64,000 nucleotides of DNA, from contig NZ_NBYX01000015.1 of NCBI RefSeq assembly GCF_002099195.1, positions 1-64,000 on the forward strand, in the 5' to 3' direction. Numbering within the stretch: position 1 is the first letter of the stretch; every line of letters starts with the position of its first letter. The translations under genes and the position numbers were made by a program. Of this stretch, positions 18,698-26,518 are shown piece by piece. The DNA is from Burkholderia puraquae. GTDB taxonomy: Bacteria > Pseudomonadota > Gammaproteobacteria > Burkholderiales > Burkholderiaceae. Under the pieces are notes generated by a model that was not told the origin of the DNA, did no database searches, and saw nothing but the letters and a program-made list of their open reading frames with translations.

Positions 18698-19672
18698 ATG
18701 CAGAAGCAGTCGGTCGTACGCGGAGACGGCGCGATCCGTCGCGAATCGCCCTATGGTTCGTCGAAGGAGAACACCTATGCGGGCGTGGTGTCGTTCATGC
18801 GGCGCCTGTATACGAAGGAACTGGCCGGCATCGATCTCGCGGTGACCGGTGTGCCGCTCGATATCGCGACGACCAACCGTCCGGGCGCACGGCTCGGCCC
18901 GCGCGCGATCCGTGCGGCGAGCAGCCAGCTCGGCGTGCTGCTGCCGTATCCATGGGGGATCAATCCGTTCGACGACTATGCAGTGATCGACTACGGCGAC
19001 TGCTGGCTCGACCTGCACAATCCGTCGACCGTCAAGGAGACGATCGTCACGCATGCGCGCACGATTCTCGATGCCGGTGCCCGGATGTTGACGCTCGGCG
19101 GCGATCACTACATCAGTTATCCGTTGCTCGTGGCCCATGCGGAAAAGTACGGCAGGCCGCTGGCGCTGATCCATTTCGATGCGCACTGCGATACCTGGCC
19201 CGACGATCAGCCGGACAGCCTCAATCATGGGTCGATGTTCTACAAGGCGATCAAGGACGGGCTGATCGATCCCGCCCACTCGGTGCAGGTCGGCATCCGG
19301 ACATGGAACGACGATTTCATGGGCGTGTCGGTGCTCGATGCGGCTTGGGTGCATGAGCACGGCGTGAACGCGACCATCGCGCGCATCGTCGAGATCGTCG
19401 GCGCGCGGCCGACTTATTTCACCTTCGACGTCGACGGGCTCGATCCGGCGTTCGCGCCCGGCACCGGCACGCCCGTGCCGGGCGGCCTGTCGAGCGCGCA
19501 GGCGCTGTCGATCATCCGCGGGCTCACGTCGGTCGACCTGGTCGGCGCGGACGTGGTCGAGGTCGCACCCGCCTACGATCATGCGGACATTACCGCGCTG
19601 GTCGCCGCGCACGTGGCGAGCGAACTGATCTGCCTGTTCAGGCACCGCGCTCGCGCGGTACGGTACAGGTAG
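18698..19672 (+). CDS. ureohydrolase (agmatinase / guanidino-acid hydrolase type)
   Basis: 324 residues of the arginase-agmatinase family, which splits guanidino compounds into urea and an amine. The binuclear manganese motifs are all present: GGDHYISYP near 131, FDAHCDTW near 155, and FDVDGLDPAFAPGTGTP near 245. PLDIATTNRPGARLGPRAIR is typical of agmatinase-like members. The substrate could be agmatine, guanidinobutyrate or a related compound. With the importer, aminotransferase and GGT-like enzyme it suggests a complete route for a guanidino compound. RBS AAAAGGGGTG lies upstream. Confidence 0.9.
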   Translation: MQKQSVVRGDGAIRRESPYGSSKENTYAGVVSFMRRLYTKELAGIDLAVTGVPLDIATTNRPGARLGPRAIRAASSQLGVLLPYPWGINPFDDYAVIDYGDCWLDLHNPSTVKETIVTHARTILDAGARMLTLGGDHYISYPLLVAHAEKYGRPLALIHFDAHCDTWPDDQPDSLNHGSMFYKAIKDGLIDPAHSVQVGIRTWNDDFMGVSVLDAAWVHEHGVNATIARIVEIVGARPTYFTFDVDGLDPAFAPGTGTPVPGGLSSAQALSIIRGLTSVDLVGADVVEVAPAYDHADITALVAAHVASELICLFRHRARAVRYR

Positions 19673-19832
19673 AACCTCGGGACGCGCCGGCGCTGCGTGT
19701 CGCCGTCGCGTTCAGCGGAAATGCAGCGACCCGTATCGCCTTAATCAATTCGTTATCCAAATCAAATGACGAATGATGTCCGAAGCACGTCAATCAGATG
19801 GATCAACCACGCAACGACAGGAGAGAACGGCA

Positions 19833-20954
19833 ATGAAATGGATCGCATCGACCACCCTCGCATGCGCGGCCGGCATGTGCGGCAACGCATTCGCGCAAAG
19901 CTCGGTCACGCTTTACGGCGTCATCGACGAATCGATTCAGTACACGCACAACACCGGCGGCGCGAGCAACCAGGTCAAGCTGCAGTCGGGGCAGATGTCC
20001 GTCAGCCAGTGGGGGCTGAAAGGCACGGAGGATCTCGGCGGCGGCCTGAGCGCGCTGTTCAACCTGCAGAACGGCTTCAACGTGAACAGCGGCAAGATGA
20101 GCGGCGGCCTGCTGTTCGGGCGCAAGGCGTTCGTCGGGCTGGCTGGCGGATTCGGCACGGTGACGGCCGGCCGTCAGCAGGATACGTTGCAGGATCTGGT
20201 GTTGCCGGTGCAGGGCAACAATTTCCTCGAGTACTTCACGGCGCCCGGCGACGTCGACAATGCCGACGGCTCGGTTCGCAACAGCAATGCGGTCAAATGG
20301 GTGAGCCCGTCGTGGGGCGGCCTTCAGGTGGCCGCGATGTACGGGTTCGGCGGCGTGGCCGGCTCGGTCGGCTCGGGGCAGGCGTACAACGCGGCGATGT
20401 CGTACACGGCCGGGCCGTTGACCGTCGCGGCCGGTTACGCGCATCTGGACAACGGGAACGCGGTGCTGTCGACGCGCGGCACAAGCAGTGCCGATACGAT
20501 TTTCCTGTCGCCGGTCAACAACGCGTACGCGACGGCCAGCGCGGTGAATATCGCGCGCGCCGGCGTGAGCTACGTGCTCGGCGCATTCACGGTGGGCGGA
20601 CACTACAGTTATGCCGAATACCTGCGCGACGGGAATTCGACGTTCGGGACGGCCGAGCGCTACAACAACGGCTCGGTGTTCGTCGCGTGGCAGGCTTCGT
20701 CCGCGCTGCTGTTCGAGACGGGTTACAACTACCTGAAATCGCACGGCGATTCGTCGGCCACGTACCAGCAGGTCACGCTCGCGGCCGACTACGCGCTCAG
20801 CAAGCGCACCGATCTCTACGCGACGATGAGCTACGGGCACGCGTCGGGCAGCAACGGCGCGGGCCCCGCGCAGGCGGTGATCGCGGACGCCTACGTCGAT
20901 GGCGGCAAGGCGACCCAGGAGCTTGCGATCATCGGCATTCGCCACCGATTCTGA
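19833..20954 (+). CDS. outer-membrane porin (OmpC/Gram-negative porin family)
   Basis: 373 residues with a signal peptide ending near NAFAQ (residue 20) and the Burkholderia porin start SSVTLYGVIDESIQYTHN. Alternating beta-strand pattern, GLKGTEDLGGGLSALFNLQ, GRKAFVGLAGGFGTVTAGRQ, and a terminal aromatic GIRHRF are standard for trimeric 16-strand porins. It sits directly after the ureohydrolase and probably lets the same substrate cross the outer membrane. Ribosome site AGGAGAG is close to the start. The frame opens earlier (19773), but the signal peptide fixes the start at 19833. Confidence 0.95.
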   Translation: MKWIASTTLACAAGMCGNAFAQSSVTLYGVIDESIQYTHNTGGASNQVKLQSGQMSVSQWGLKGTEDLGGGLSALFNLQNGFNVNSGKMSGGLLFGRKAFVGLAGGFGTVTAGRQQDTLQDLVLPVQGNNFLEYFTAPGDVDNADGSVRNSNAVKWVSPSWGGLQVAAMYGFGGVAGSVGSGQAYNAAMSYTAGPLTVAAGYAHLDNGNAVLSTRGTSSADTIFLSPVNNAYATASAVNIARAGVSYVLGAFTVGGHYSYAEYLRDGNSTFGTAERYNNGSVFVAWQASSALLFETGYNYLKSHGDSSATYQQVTLAADYALSKRTDLYATMSYGHASGSNGAGPAQAVIADAYVDGGKATQELAIIGIRHRF

Positions 20955-20970
20955 TCGAATGCGCCGCGCA

Positions 20971-21927
20971 TCATGGCAGCGGCGCGCCCCATGCCGCCGT
21001 GACGTCGCCGCCGAGCCGCCATTCGCTGAACGGGCGGCGCGGCGCGATGATCGCCGGCAGGCGGCGATCGTGAAAGCGCGCGTAGTACGGCTCGACCCAG
21101 CTCAGCTCGTCGCGGAACGTCCACGGAAACAGGTCCTGCTTGATCGGCGTGATCTTCCTGAAACTCGCGGGATCTTCCACCGCGTCGATCACGAAGCTCG
21201 CGAGGCGGCCGATCGCACCGTCGTTTTCTCGGTAGAGATCGATGTTGCGCCGCTGAACGAGTTCGGCCGCGAACACGAGCGGCAGCAGCGCAAAGGTGTG
21301 ATAGTGGAGCGCGCGGTCGCCGCGCTTGACCTCGCGCTCGAGCGAACCGTCCGGGCGGATGTCGCGAATGCCTTCGCGCACCCGCGGCAAGCCGGAATCG
21401 ATCAGGCTTGCATTGTCGGTGACGGTGCCGATCGCGATCAGATTGAGCCCTGCCCAGTACACGAGATTGTTGTGCAGGTGGTTGATCGCTTCCGCATTGC
21501 GGGTCGCGATCGCGATGCGTTCGAGCCATGGGTCGATCGCGTTGAATTTCCCGCGGTTCGCGTCGCGCAACCCGCGCGGCATGCGCAGGATCACCATCGC
21601 GAAATCGGTGCCGGCCCACGAGCGCTCGTAGTACCCCTGATAACCGGAGATGGTACCCATCAACGCATCCGATTGCGCCCAGCTGTCGAGCAGCGTCAAT
21701 GCGCACGACCAGTCGCCGTGATCGGCCGCCGTGTTCCGCTTGGCGACGAAGTCGCGCATCGGCTTCACGTCGCGCGCATAACCGGTGGGGTCGTCGTAGT
21801 AGCCGGGCGGGTCGATCGTCCGCACGGGGGAAGGCACTTCGCATGCGTGGCTGGCGGAGGCCGTGCCGATGAGTGTACCGGCGGCGAACAGGACGGCGAA
21901 CAAGGTTCGAACGGAACGGGCGCGCAT
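20971..21927 (-). CDS. alginate lyase family protein (PL5-like), catalytic His missing
   Basis: 318 residues with a signal peptide ending near SASHAC (about residue 29). The alpha/alpha-barrel mannuronate-lyase pattern is seen at AINHLHNNLVYWAGLNL (about 145-160) and GDRALHYHTFALLPL (about 205-220). The Arg and Tyr of the second segment match the conserved catalytic RALxYHNxAL. In known PL5 lyases the first segment reads NNHxYWA and its His is catalytic; here it reads NNLVYWA, so that His is Leu. Activity on alginate is therefore doubtful. It converges with the porin, 16 bp apart, and stands alone. Confidence 0.75.
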   Translation of the reverse strand: MRARSVRTLFAVLFAAGTLIGTASASHACEVPSPVRTIDPPGYYDDPTGYARDVKPMRDFVAKRNTAADHGDWSCALTLLDSWAQSDALMGTISGYQGYYERSWAGTDFAMVILRMPRGLRDANRGKFNAIDPWLERIAIATRNAEAINHLHNNLVYWAGLNLIAIGTVTDNASLIDSGLPRVREGIRDIRPDGSLEREVKRGDRALHYHTFALLPLVFAAELVQRRNIDLYRENDGAIGRLASFVIDAVEDPASFRKITPIKQDLFPWTFRDELSWVEPYYARFHDRRLPAIIAPRRPFSEWRLGGDVTAAWGAPLP

Positions 21928-22121
21928 GGGGGGCTCGACGGTGATGTTCCGGCTGGACGCTGGACCGAAGGCAGTCTAGCGCCCGAGGCTTTCGCCCGCC
22001 TTTCCGGGGCGAGCCGGTGCCGCCGGCCCGGCAGGACACCCGTGCGACGCATGGCGATCGTGTCGGCTTCGCATGACAGGCAATACGCTATTCTGTCGTC
22101 CTCAACCGCCAGCCCGATCTA

Positions 22122-23612
22122 ATGAAGCGTCCGTCGTTTTCCACCCAACTCGTCCTGCTCTGGGCACTCGTCGCGGCGCTGTGCGCGACGCTGGTCGCGG
22201 TCGTCTGGGTCACGGCGAGTTCCGCCGAGAGTCAGCAGGTGGCCGGCGCGAAGGCCGCCGGCGCGTCGGCATGCGAGGCGGTCGCGTCGCGTTACAGCGC
22301 GTCTTCCGCGTCGCCAGGCGCCGGGCCCTCCCCGGAGCTGATGCACGCGATCCTCGACATCGTGCTCTCCCGCGCGCCCGACATGGAGGGCGGGTTCTGG
22401 ATGCCCGGCGCCGCCCCTGCGGCGAGCGGCTTTCTCGCATATTCCTTTCCCACCTACCAGGGCAGCGGCGTCAAACACGACGTTCCGGAAGCGGAAACAC
22501 CGCTGATCGTCCGCACGCTGCGCGCCGCGGCCGCGACGCATGCCGCGACGGCGAACGTCGTCGAAGGCGCGCAGGATGCCGTGATCGCGGCGGCCTGCCC
22601 GGTTCGCGGCGGATCGGGGCTGTACGTGTGGATGCTGACGCGTGCGCGCCCGCCGCTGGGCCGGCACGGCGAGTTGCTGGCCACGGGCCTCGCGGCCGTA
22701 CTCGCCGTGATTCTGGCGATCGCGGCGGCGCTGGCCGTGGCGCTGCGCCGATGGAAGCGCAATCTCGCGCGGATCGAGAGCGGGCTGGGGCCCGACGGTC
22801 GCGAGCATCACCTGCCGTACGTCGGCGAGCCCGATCTCGATCGCGTCATCGATGCGTTCAACGAGCGGGCGCGGCGCGCGGACCTGCTGCAACAGCAGGC
22901 CGACGAACTGCGCACGCGCCTCGCGCAGGCCGAACGCTTCGGCATGCTGGGGAAGCTTGCCGCGCAGGTCGCGCACGAGATTCGCAATCCGATGGGCGCG
23001 ATGCGGCTGAAGGCGGAAAACGCGCTGGCCGGCGATGGCCGGCGGCAGCAGGACGCGCTGCGCGTGATCCTCGCGCAGATCGAGCGCATCGATGCGCAAT
23101 TGTCGAGCCTGCTCGCGTTGACGCAGCCGGTGCGCCCGCATGCGACACGGGTCGACGTCGATGCGTGGCTCGCGCAGGTCGTCGACGCGCACCGCGAACT
23201 GGCGCAGCGGCAAGCGACCGACCTGACGCTGTCGCTCGCGGGGCAGGGCGAACGGCTTGCGTGGCCGTCGGATTTTCCCGCGTTCGATCCCGACCAGATG
23301 CGGCGGGCGCTCGACAATCTGCTGCTCAACGCGCTGCACCACGCGGGCGACGGCGGCGCGGTCACGCTCGCCGCCGAGCGGCGCGCGTTCGCCGGGCGCG
23401 ACTGGCTGTGCATCACCGTGTCGGACAGCGGCCCCGGCGTGCCGGCCGCGCAGCGCGAGCGTATTTTCGAGCCGTTCGTGACGGGCCGCGCGGATGGCAC
23501 GGGCCTCGGCCTTGCCGTCGTCCGCGAAGTGGCGGCGGCGCACGGCGGGCACGCGCGCCTCGACGGGGGCGCCGCATTCGTGATTGAAATTCCATGGCAA
23601 ACATCCTCATAG
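22122..23612 (+). CDS. NtrB-type sensor histidine kinase
   Basis: 496 residues. Membrane segments lie at about 9-31 and 185-208 and bracket a periplasmic sensor region without a domain I can name. A HAMP-like linker follows, then the HisKA motif AAQVAHEIRNPMGAM with phospho-acceptor His285, and an ATPase domain with DNLLLNALHHA (N box), SDSGPGVP (G1) and GTGLGLAVV (G2). It should phosphorylate the sigma-54 activator encoded next, which it overlaps by 19 bp. The divergent lyase gene ends the gap upstream (21928-22121). Confidence 0.93.
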   Translation: MKRPSFSTQLVLLWALVAALCATLVAVVWVTASSAESQQVAGAKAAGASACEAVASRYSASSASPGAGPSPELMHAILDIVLSRAPDMEGGFWMPGAAPAASGFLAYSFPTYQGSGVKHDVPEAETPLIVRTLRAAAATHAATANVVEGAQDAVIAAACPVRGGSGLYVWMLTRARPPLGRHGELLATGLAAVLAVILAIAAALAVALRRWKRNLARIESGLGPDGREHHLPYVGEPDLDRVIDAFNERARRADLLQQQADELRTRLAQAERFGMLGKLAAQVAHEIRNPMGAMRLKAENALAGDGRRQQDALRVILAQIERIDAQLSSLLALTQPVRPHATRVDVDAWLAQVVDAHRELAQRQATDLTLSLAGQGERLAWPSDFPAFDPDQMRRALDNLLLNALHHAGDGGAVTLAAERRAFAGRDWLCITVSDSGPGVPAAQRERIFEPFVTGRADGTGLGLAVVREVAAAHGGHARLDGGAAFVIEIPWQTSS

Positions 23613-24970
23613 TCGACGACGACGCGGCCTTTCGCGACAGCCTCGCCGAAACGCTCGCCGATCTCGGTCATCGGGCCGTCGAGGCTGCAACCGGCCCGGC
23701 CGCGCTCAGCACGCTGCGCGACGGCGGTGGCGTCGAATGCATCTTTCTGGATTTCCGCCTGCCGGATCTGGACGGGCTGGCCGTGCTCGCGCAACTGCGC
23801 GACGATCCCGCGCTGGCCGCGATTCCGGTCGTCATGCTGACGGCCCATGCGACCAGCGACAACACGATCGAAGCGATGCGGCTCGGCGCATTCGATCACC
23901 TGACGAAGCCGATCGGGCGTCGCGACATCGCGCAACTGCTCGAACGCATCGTGTCGGCGAATCAGCCGCCCGCGCTCACGCCGCGCGACAGCGATTTCGC
24001 GGGCGAACCGTCAGCGGACCGACCGCGACTGCTGGGCGTGAGCGCCGCGATGCGCGACGTGCAAAAGCAGGTCGGCCGCGCCGCGATGAGCGACGCGACC
24101 GTGCTCCTGACCGGCGAGACGGGCACGGGCAAGGAGGTGGCGGCCCGCGTGCTGCATGCGGCATCGGCCCGGCATGCGGAGCCGTTCGTCGCCGTGAACT
24201 GCGCGGCCATCCCGGCCGACCTGCTCGAAAGCGAGTTGTTCGGCCATCGTCGCGGCGCGTTCACGGGCGCGCATGCCGATCGCGCGGGCCGCCTCGTCGA
24301 GGCCGACGGCGGCACGCTCTTTCTCGACGAGATCGGCGACATGCCCGCCGCGATGCAGGCGAAGCTGCTGCGCGCGCTGCAGGAGCGCCAGGTGATGCCG
24401 CTCGGCGCAGATCGCGCCACGGCAATCGACATTCGCGTCGTGGCCGCGACGCACCGCGACCTCGTCGCGGCCGTCGCGAACGGCACGTTCCGCGAAGACC
24501 TCTTCTATCGGCTGAACGTCATTCCGCTGCACCTGCCGCCGCTCGCGGAGCGTGTGGCCGACATCCTTCCGCTCGCCGCGCATTTCCTGCGCAACGCGGC
24601 GGGCATGCGCGCGCTGCATCTGACGAACGACGCCCAGCGCGCGCTGCTCGATCACCGCTGGCCGGGCAATGTGCGGGAACTGCGCAACGTGATGGAGCGG
24701 GCGGCCGCGCTCGCCCCCGGGCCGGCCGTCAGCGCGGCCGATCTCGGCCTGGCCGCCGTGCCGGCGCGTGAATCGGTCTCCGATGCGGTGCCGGCGCACC
24801 TGCTCGACATGTCGCTGCCCGATGCGCTGGCGACGGTCGAGCGCGCGGCGATCCTGCGCGCGCTCGAGCGCGCGAACGGCAACCGCGCGGAAGCCGCGAG
24901 GCAGCTCGGCATCGGCCGCCAGTCGCTCTATGCGCGCATGGCGAATCTCGGGATCGAGCGCGACGACTAG
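23594..24970 (+). CDS. NtrC-type sigma-54-dependent response regulator
   Basis: 458 residues in three parts. The receiver domain (1-120) has acidic residues VDDD and phospho-acceptor Asp53 in FLDFRLPD. The AAA+ domain (about 148-380) has Walker A GETGTGKE at 174-181, the sigma-54 contact loop GAFTGA at 221-226, and Walker [12 protein letters not shown]. The C-terminal Fis-type helix-turn-helix is [20 protein letters not shown] near 430-450. It is coupled to the kinase gene. A sigma-54 promoter with two palindromes lies directly downstream and is its obvious target. Confidence 0.95.
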   Translation: MANILIVDDDAAFRDSLAETLADLGHRAVEAATGPAALSTLRDGGGVECIFLDFRLPDLDGLAVLAQLRDDPALAAIPVVMLTAHATSDNTIEAMRLGAFDHLTKPIGRRDIAQLLERIVSANQPPALTPRDSDFAGEPSADRPRLLGVSAAMRDVQKQVGRAAMSDATVLLTGETGTGKEVAARVLHAASARHAEPFVAVNCAAIPADLLESELFGHRRGAFTGAHADRAGRLVEADGGTLFLDEIGDMPAAMQAKLLRALQERQVMPLGADRATAIDIRVVAATHRDLVAAVANGTFREDLFYRLNVIPLHLPPLAERVADILPLAAHFLRNAAGMRALHLTNDAQRALLDHRWPGNVRELRNVMERAAALAPGPAVSAADLGLAAVPARESVSDAVPAHLLDMSLPDALATVERAAILRALERANGNRAEAARQLGIGRQSLYARMANLGIERDD

Positions 24971-24985
24971 GCGTGCCGTTTCGAC

Positions 24986-25002
24986 TGTCGGGAATGCCGA
25001 CA
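24986..25002. promoter_or_regulatory. upstream activator site 1, TGTCGG-N5-CCGACA
   Basis: Perfect 6-bp arms TGTCGG and CCGACA around GAATG. A near-identical copy lies 32 bp downstream (centre to centre), about three helical turns, so both face the same side of DNA. They sit 84-116 bp before the -12 element of the sigma-54 promoter at 25086, the usual position for NtrC-type enhancer sites. Confidence 0.8.
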
Positions 25003-25017
25003 TCGGGTGAAGCGACG

Positions 25018-25034
25018 TGTCGGGAAATCCGACA
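25018..25034. promoter_or_regulatory. upstream activator site 2, TGTCGG-N5-CCGACA
   Basis: Second copy of the palindrome with the same arms around GAAAT. Thirteen of thirteen arm and flanking bases TGTCGGGAA/CCGACA agree with the first copy except for the central spacer. The pair suggests cooperative binding of the response regulator encoded at 23594. Confidence 0.8.
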
Positions 25035-25085
25035 TGTTTCGCGCGCGTCGTCGTTCGGCGCATGGCTACGCGGGGCGTCGCGGGT

Positions 25086-25100
25086 TGGCACGGGTATTGC
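25086..25100 (+). promoter_or_regulatory. sigma-54 (-24/-12) promoter
   Basis: TGGCACGGGTATTGC matches the consensus TGGCACG-N4-TTGC exactly, with GG at 25087-25088 and GC at 25099-25100. Transcription should begin near 25111-25112. This rules out the ATG at 25109 as the start of the next gene and supports 25139. Confidence 0.9.
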
Positions 25101-25138
25101 GGATATCGATGCATCGCAACCCGTCGCCGGAGCCCGTC

Positions 25139-25906
25139 ATGAAGTCGTACCTGCCTGTCGTTCGATCGCGGCCGCCGTGCCGTGCCGCCGTGCGCCGCTC
25201 GTATCGCATGCTCTGCGCTGCCGCACTCGTTGCCGTCGCAACGGTCAGCCTGGCGCAGGTGCCGCCGGCGCCGCGCGCGGACGACCCGGCCGGCGCCATG
25301 CCGCCGCCTCCTGCTCCTCCTCGGCCTCGCGCGCCTGTGCCTGCCGTACCCGGAAACGACACCGCCTCGGATGCGCTGGTGTCCGGCACGCTGTCGCGCC
25401 TGACGATCAATCCGGAAGGCACCGTCGACGGCTTCGTGCTCACCGACGGCACGCTCGTCCGCCTGCCGCCGCATCTCGGTTCGCAACTGACTGCGCTCGT
25501 GAAAACGGGCGACCGCGTGACGGTAGCCGGCGAACGACGCGTCGACGATGAAATCCGTGCCCGCGTAGTCCGCAACGACGGCACCGGCGCGTCGCTGTCC
25601 GATCAGCCGCACGCGCCGCCGCCCATGCTGCGCGGCGTCAACCTTGCCCGCCTGAGCGTGTCCGGCGTCGTGCGCCGCGTGACGCGCGCGCCGCGCGGCG
25701 AGCCGGACGGTGTGATGCTCGACAGCGGGGCGATCGTCAAGCTGACCGTTCCGGCCGCCCAGCAATTCGGCGCGCTGCTCGTCCCCGGCGAGCGCGTGGC
25801 CGCGGTCGGCTACGGCACGCGCAACGCGTACGGCGAAGCGCTGCAGGCGACGGCGTTCGGCGCGCCGGGCCATGTCGTGAATCTCTATGACGATGTCGCG
25901 CGCTGA
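25139..25906 (+). CDS. secreted repeat protein of unknown function, sigma-54 controlled
   Basis: 255 residues. A long signal peptide (positive start, hydrophobic core AAALVAVATVSLAQ) ends near residue 40, followed by a proline-rich linker. Two repeat units follow: unit 1 (about 80-155) contains VSGTLSRLTINPEGTVDGFVL and RLPPHLGSQLTAL, and unit 2 (about 175-245) contains VSGVVRRVTRAPRGEPDGVML. Each has short beta-strand patterns and a terminal GDRVTVAG or GERVAAVG, suggesting small OB-like barrels. The protein encoded next has the same units without the signal. The family is unknown to me. Confidence 0.8.
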   Translation: MKSYLPVVRSRPPCRAAVRRSYRMLCAAALVAVATVSLAQVPPAPRADDPAGAMPPPPAPPRPRAPVPAVPGNDTASDALVSGTLSRLTINPEGTVDGFVLTDGTLVRLPPHLGSQLTALVKTGDRVTVAGERRVDDEIRARVVRNDGTGASLSDQPHAPPPMLRGVNLARLSVSGVVRRVTRAPRGEPDGVMLDSGAIVKLTVPAAQQFGALLVPGERVAAVGYGTRNAYGEALQATAFGAPGHVVNLYDDVAR

Positions 25907-25948
25907 GCGCGCGGCGCTTTTCCCCAATCCATCGAAAGGAGTCCTGCC

Positions 25949-26497
25949 ATGCATTGGATCGATCCCGCCTGCCTGCCCGAAACGCGCGGCCGCGTCACGC
26001 AGTTCCTGCTCAATCCGCACGGAGACATCGACGGCCTGATCCTGAACGGCGACCTGCAGGTTCACGTGCCGCCGCATCTGGGCCGCGAACTGGCGCGCCG
26101 TGTCGCGGTTGGCGACCGCATCCGCGTGCGGGGCGTCAAGCCGCGTCGCGCGGCGATGATCGCGGCCGTGCAACTGACCGGCCGCGACGGCGTCGACATC
26201 GTCGACGACGGGCCCGCGCACGCTGCACCGCCGAAGCCGACGCACGCCGCTCGAAAACCGATGGAATCGAGCGGCGAAGTCGCGTTCGCGCTGCACGGCC
26301 CGAAAGGCGAGGTGAACGGCGCGTTGCTGACGAGCGGCGTCGCGTTGCGGGTGCCGCCGCATGCGGCTGAAGCGCTGCACGATTATCTGCGTCCCGGTGT
26401 CCATGTGCAGGCGTGGGGGCAAGGTGTCGTCACGCCGCACGGCACGACGCTCGACGTGAGCGAGATCGCCGAGCTCGTCGATGCGGATGCCGAATGA
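25949..26497 (+). CDS. cytoplasmic paralogue of the upstream repeat protein
   Basis: 182 residues with AAAGGAG before the ATG. It carries two copies of the unit seen in the previous protein: TRGRVTQFLLNPHGDIDGLIL with VHVPPHLGRELARRVAVGDR, and SSGEVAFALHGPKGEVNGALL with LRVPPHAAEALHDYLRPG. The shared core is G.(V/L)..(L/F)..(P)xG..(D/N)G..L, then VPPH. No signal peptide is seen, so one paralogue is exported and this one is probably not. The two genes are 42 bp apart and presumably one sigma-54 transcript. Function unknown; the OB-like fold is a guess. Confidence 0.78.
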   Translation: MHWIDPACLPETRGRVTQFLLNPHGDIDGLILNGDLQVHVPPHLGRELARRVAVGDRIRVRGVKPRRAAMIAAVQLTGRDGVDIVDDGPAHAAPPKPTHAARKPMESSGEVAFALHGPKGEVNGALLTSGVALRVPPHAAEALHDYLRPGVHVQAWGQGVVTPHGTTLDVSEIAELVDADAE

Positions 26498-26518
26498 TTG
26501 AGCGACGGTGAGGCGGCC

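Noticed and set aside
16688-19645. Minus-strand open frame of 985 codons
   Set aside because: Antisense to the aminotransferase, GGT and ureohydrolase genes, which are well supported.
25109-25138. Upstream ATG for the first repeat protein
   Set aside because: The predicted sigma-54 transcription start is at about 25111-25112, so an ATG at 25109 would not be in the mRNA.
26498-26518. TTG start for the MFS gene
   Set aside because: The ATG at 26519 has a better ribosome site and starts at the first membrane segment.
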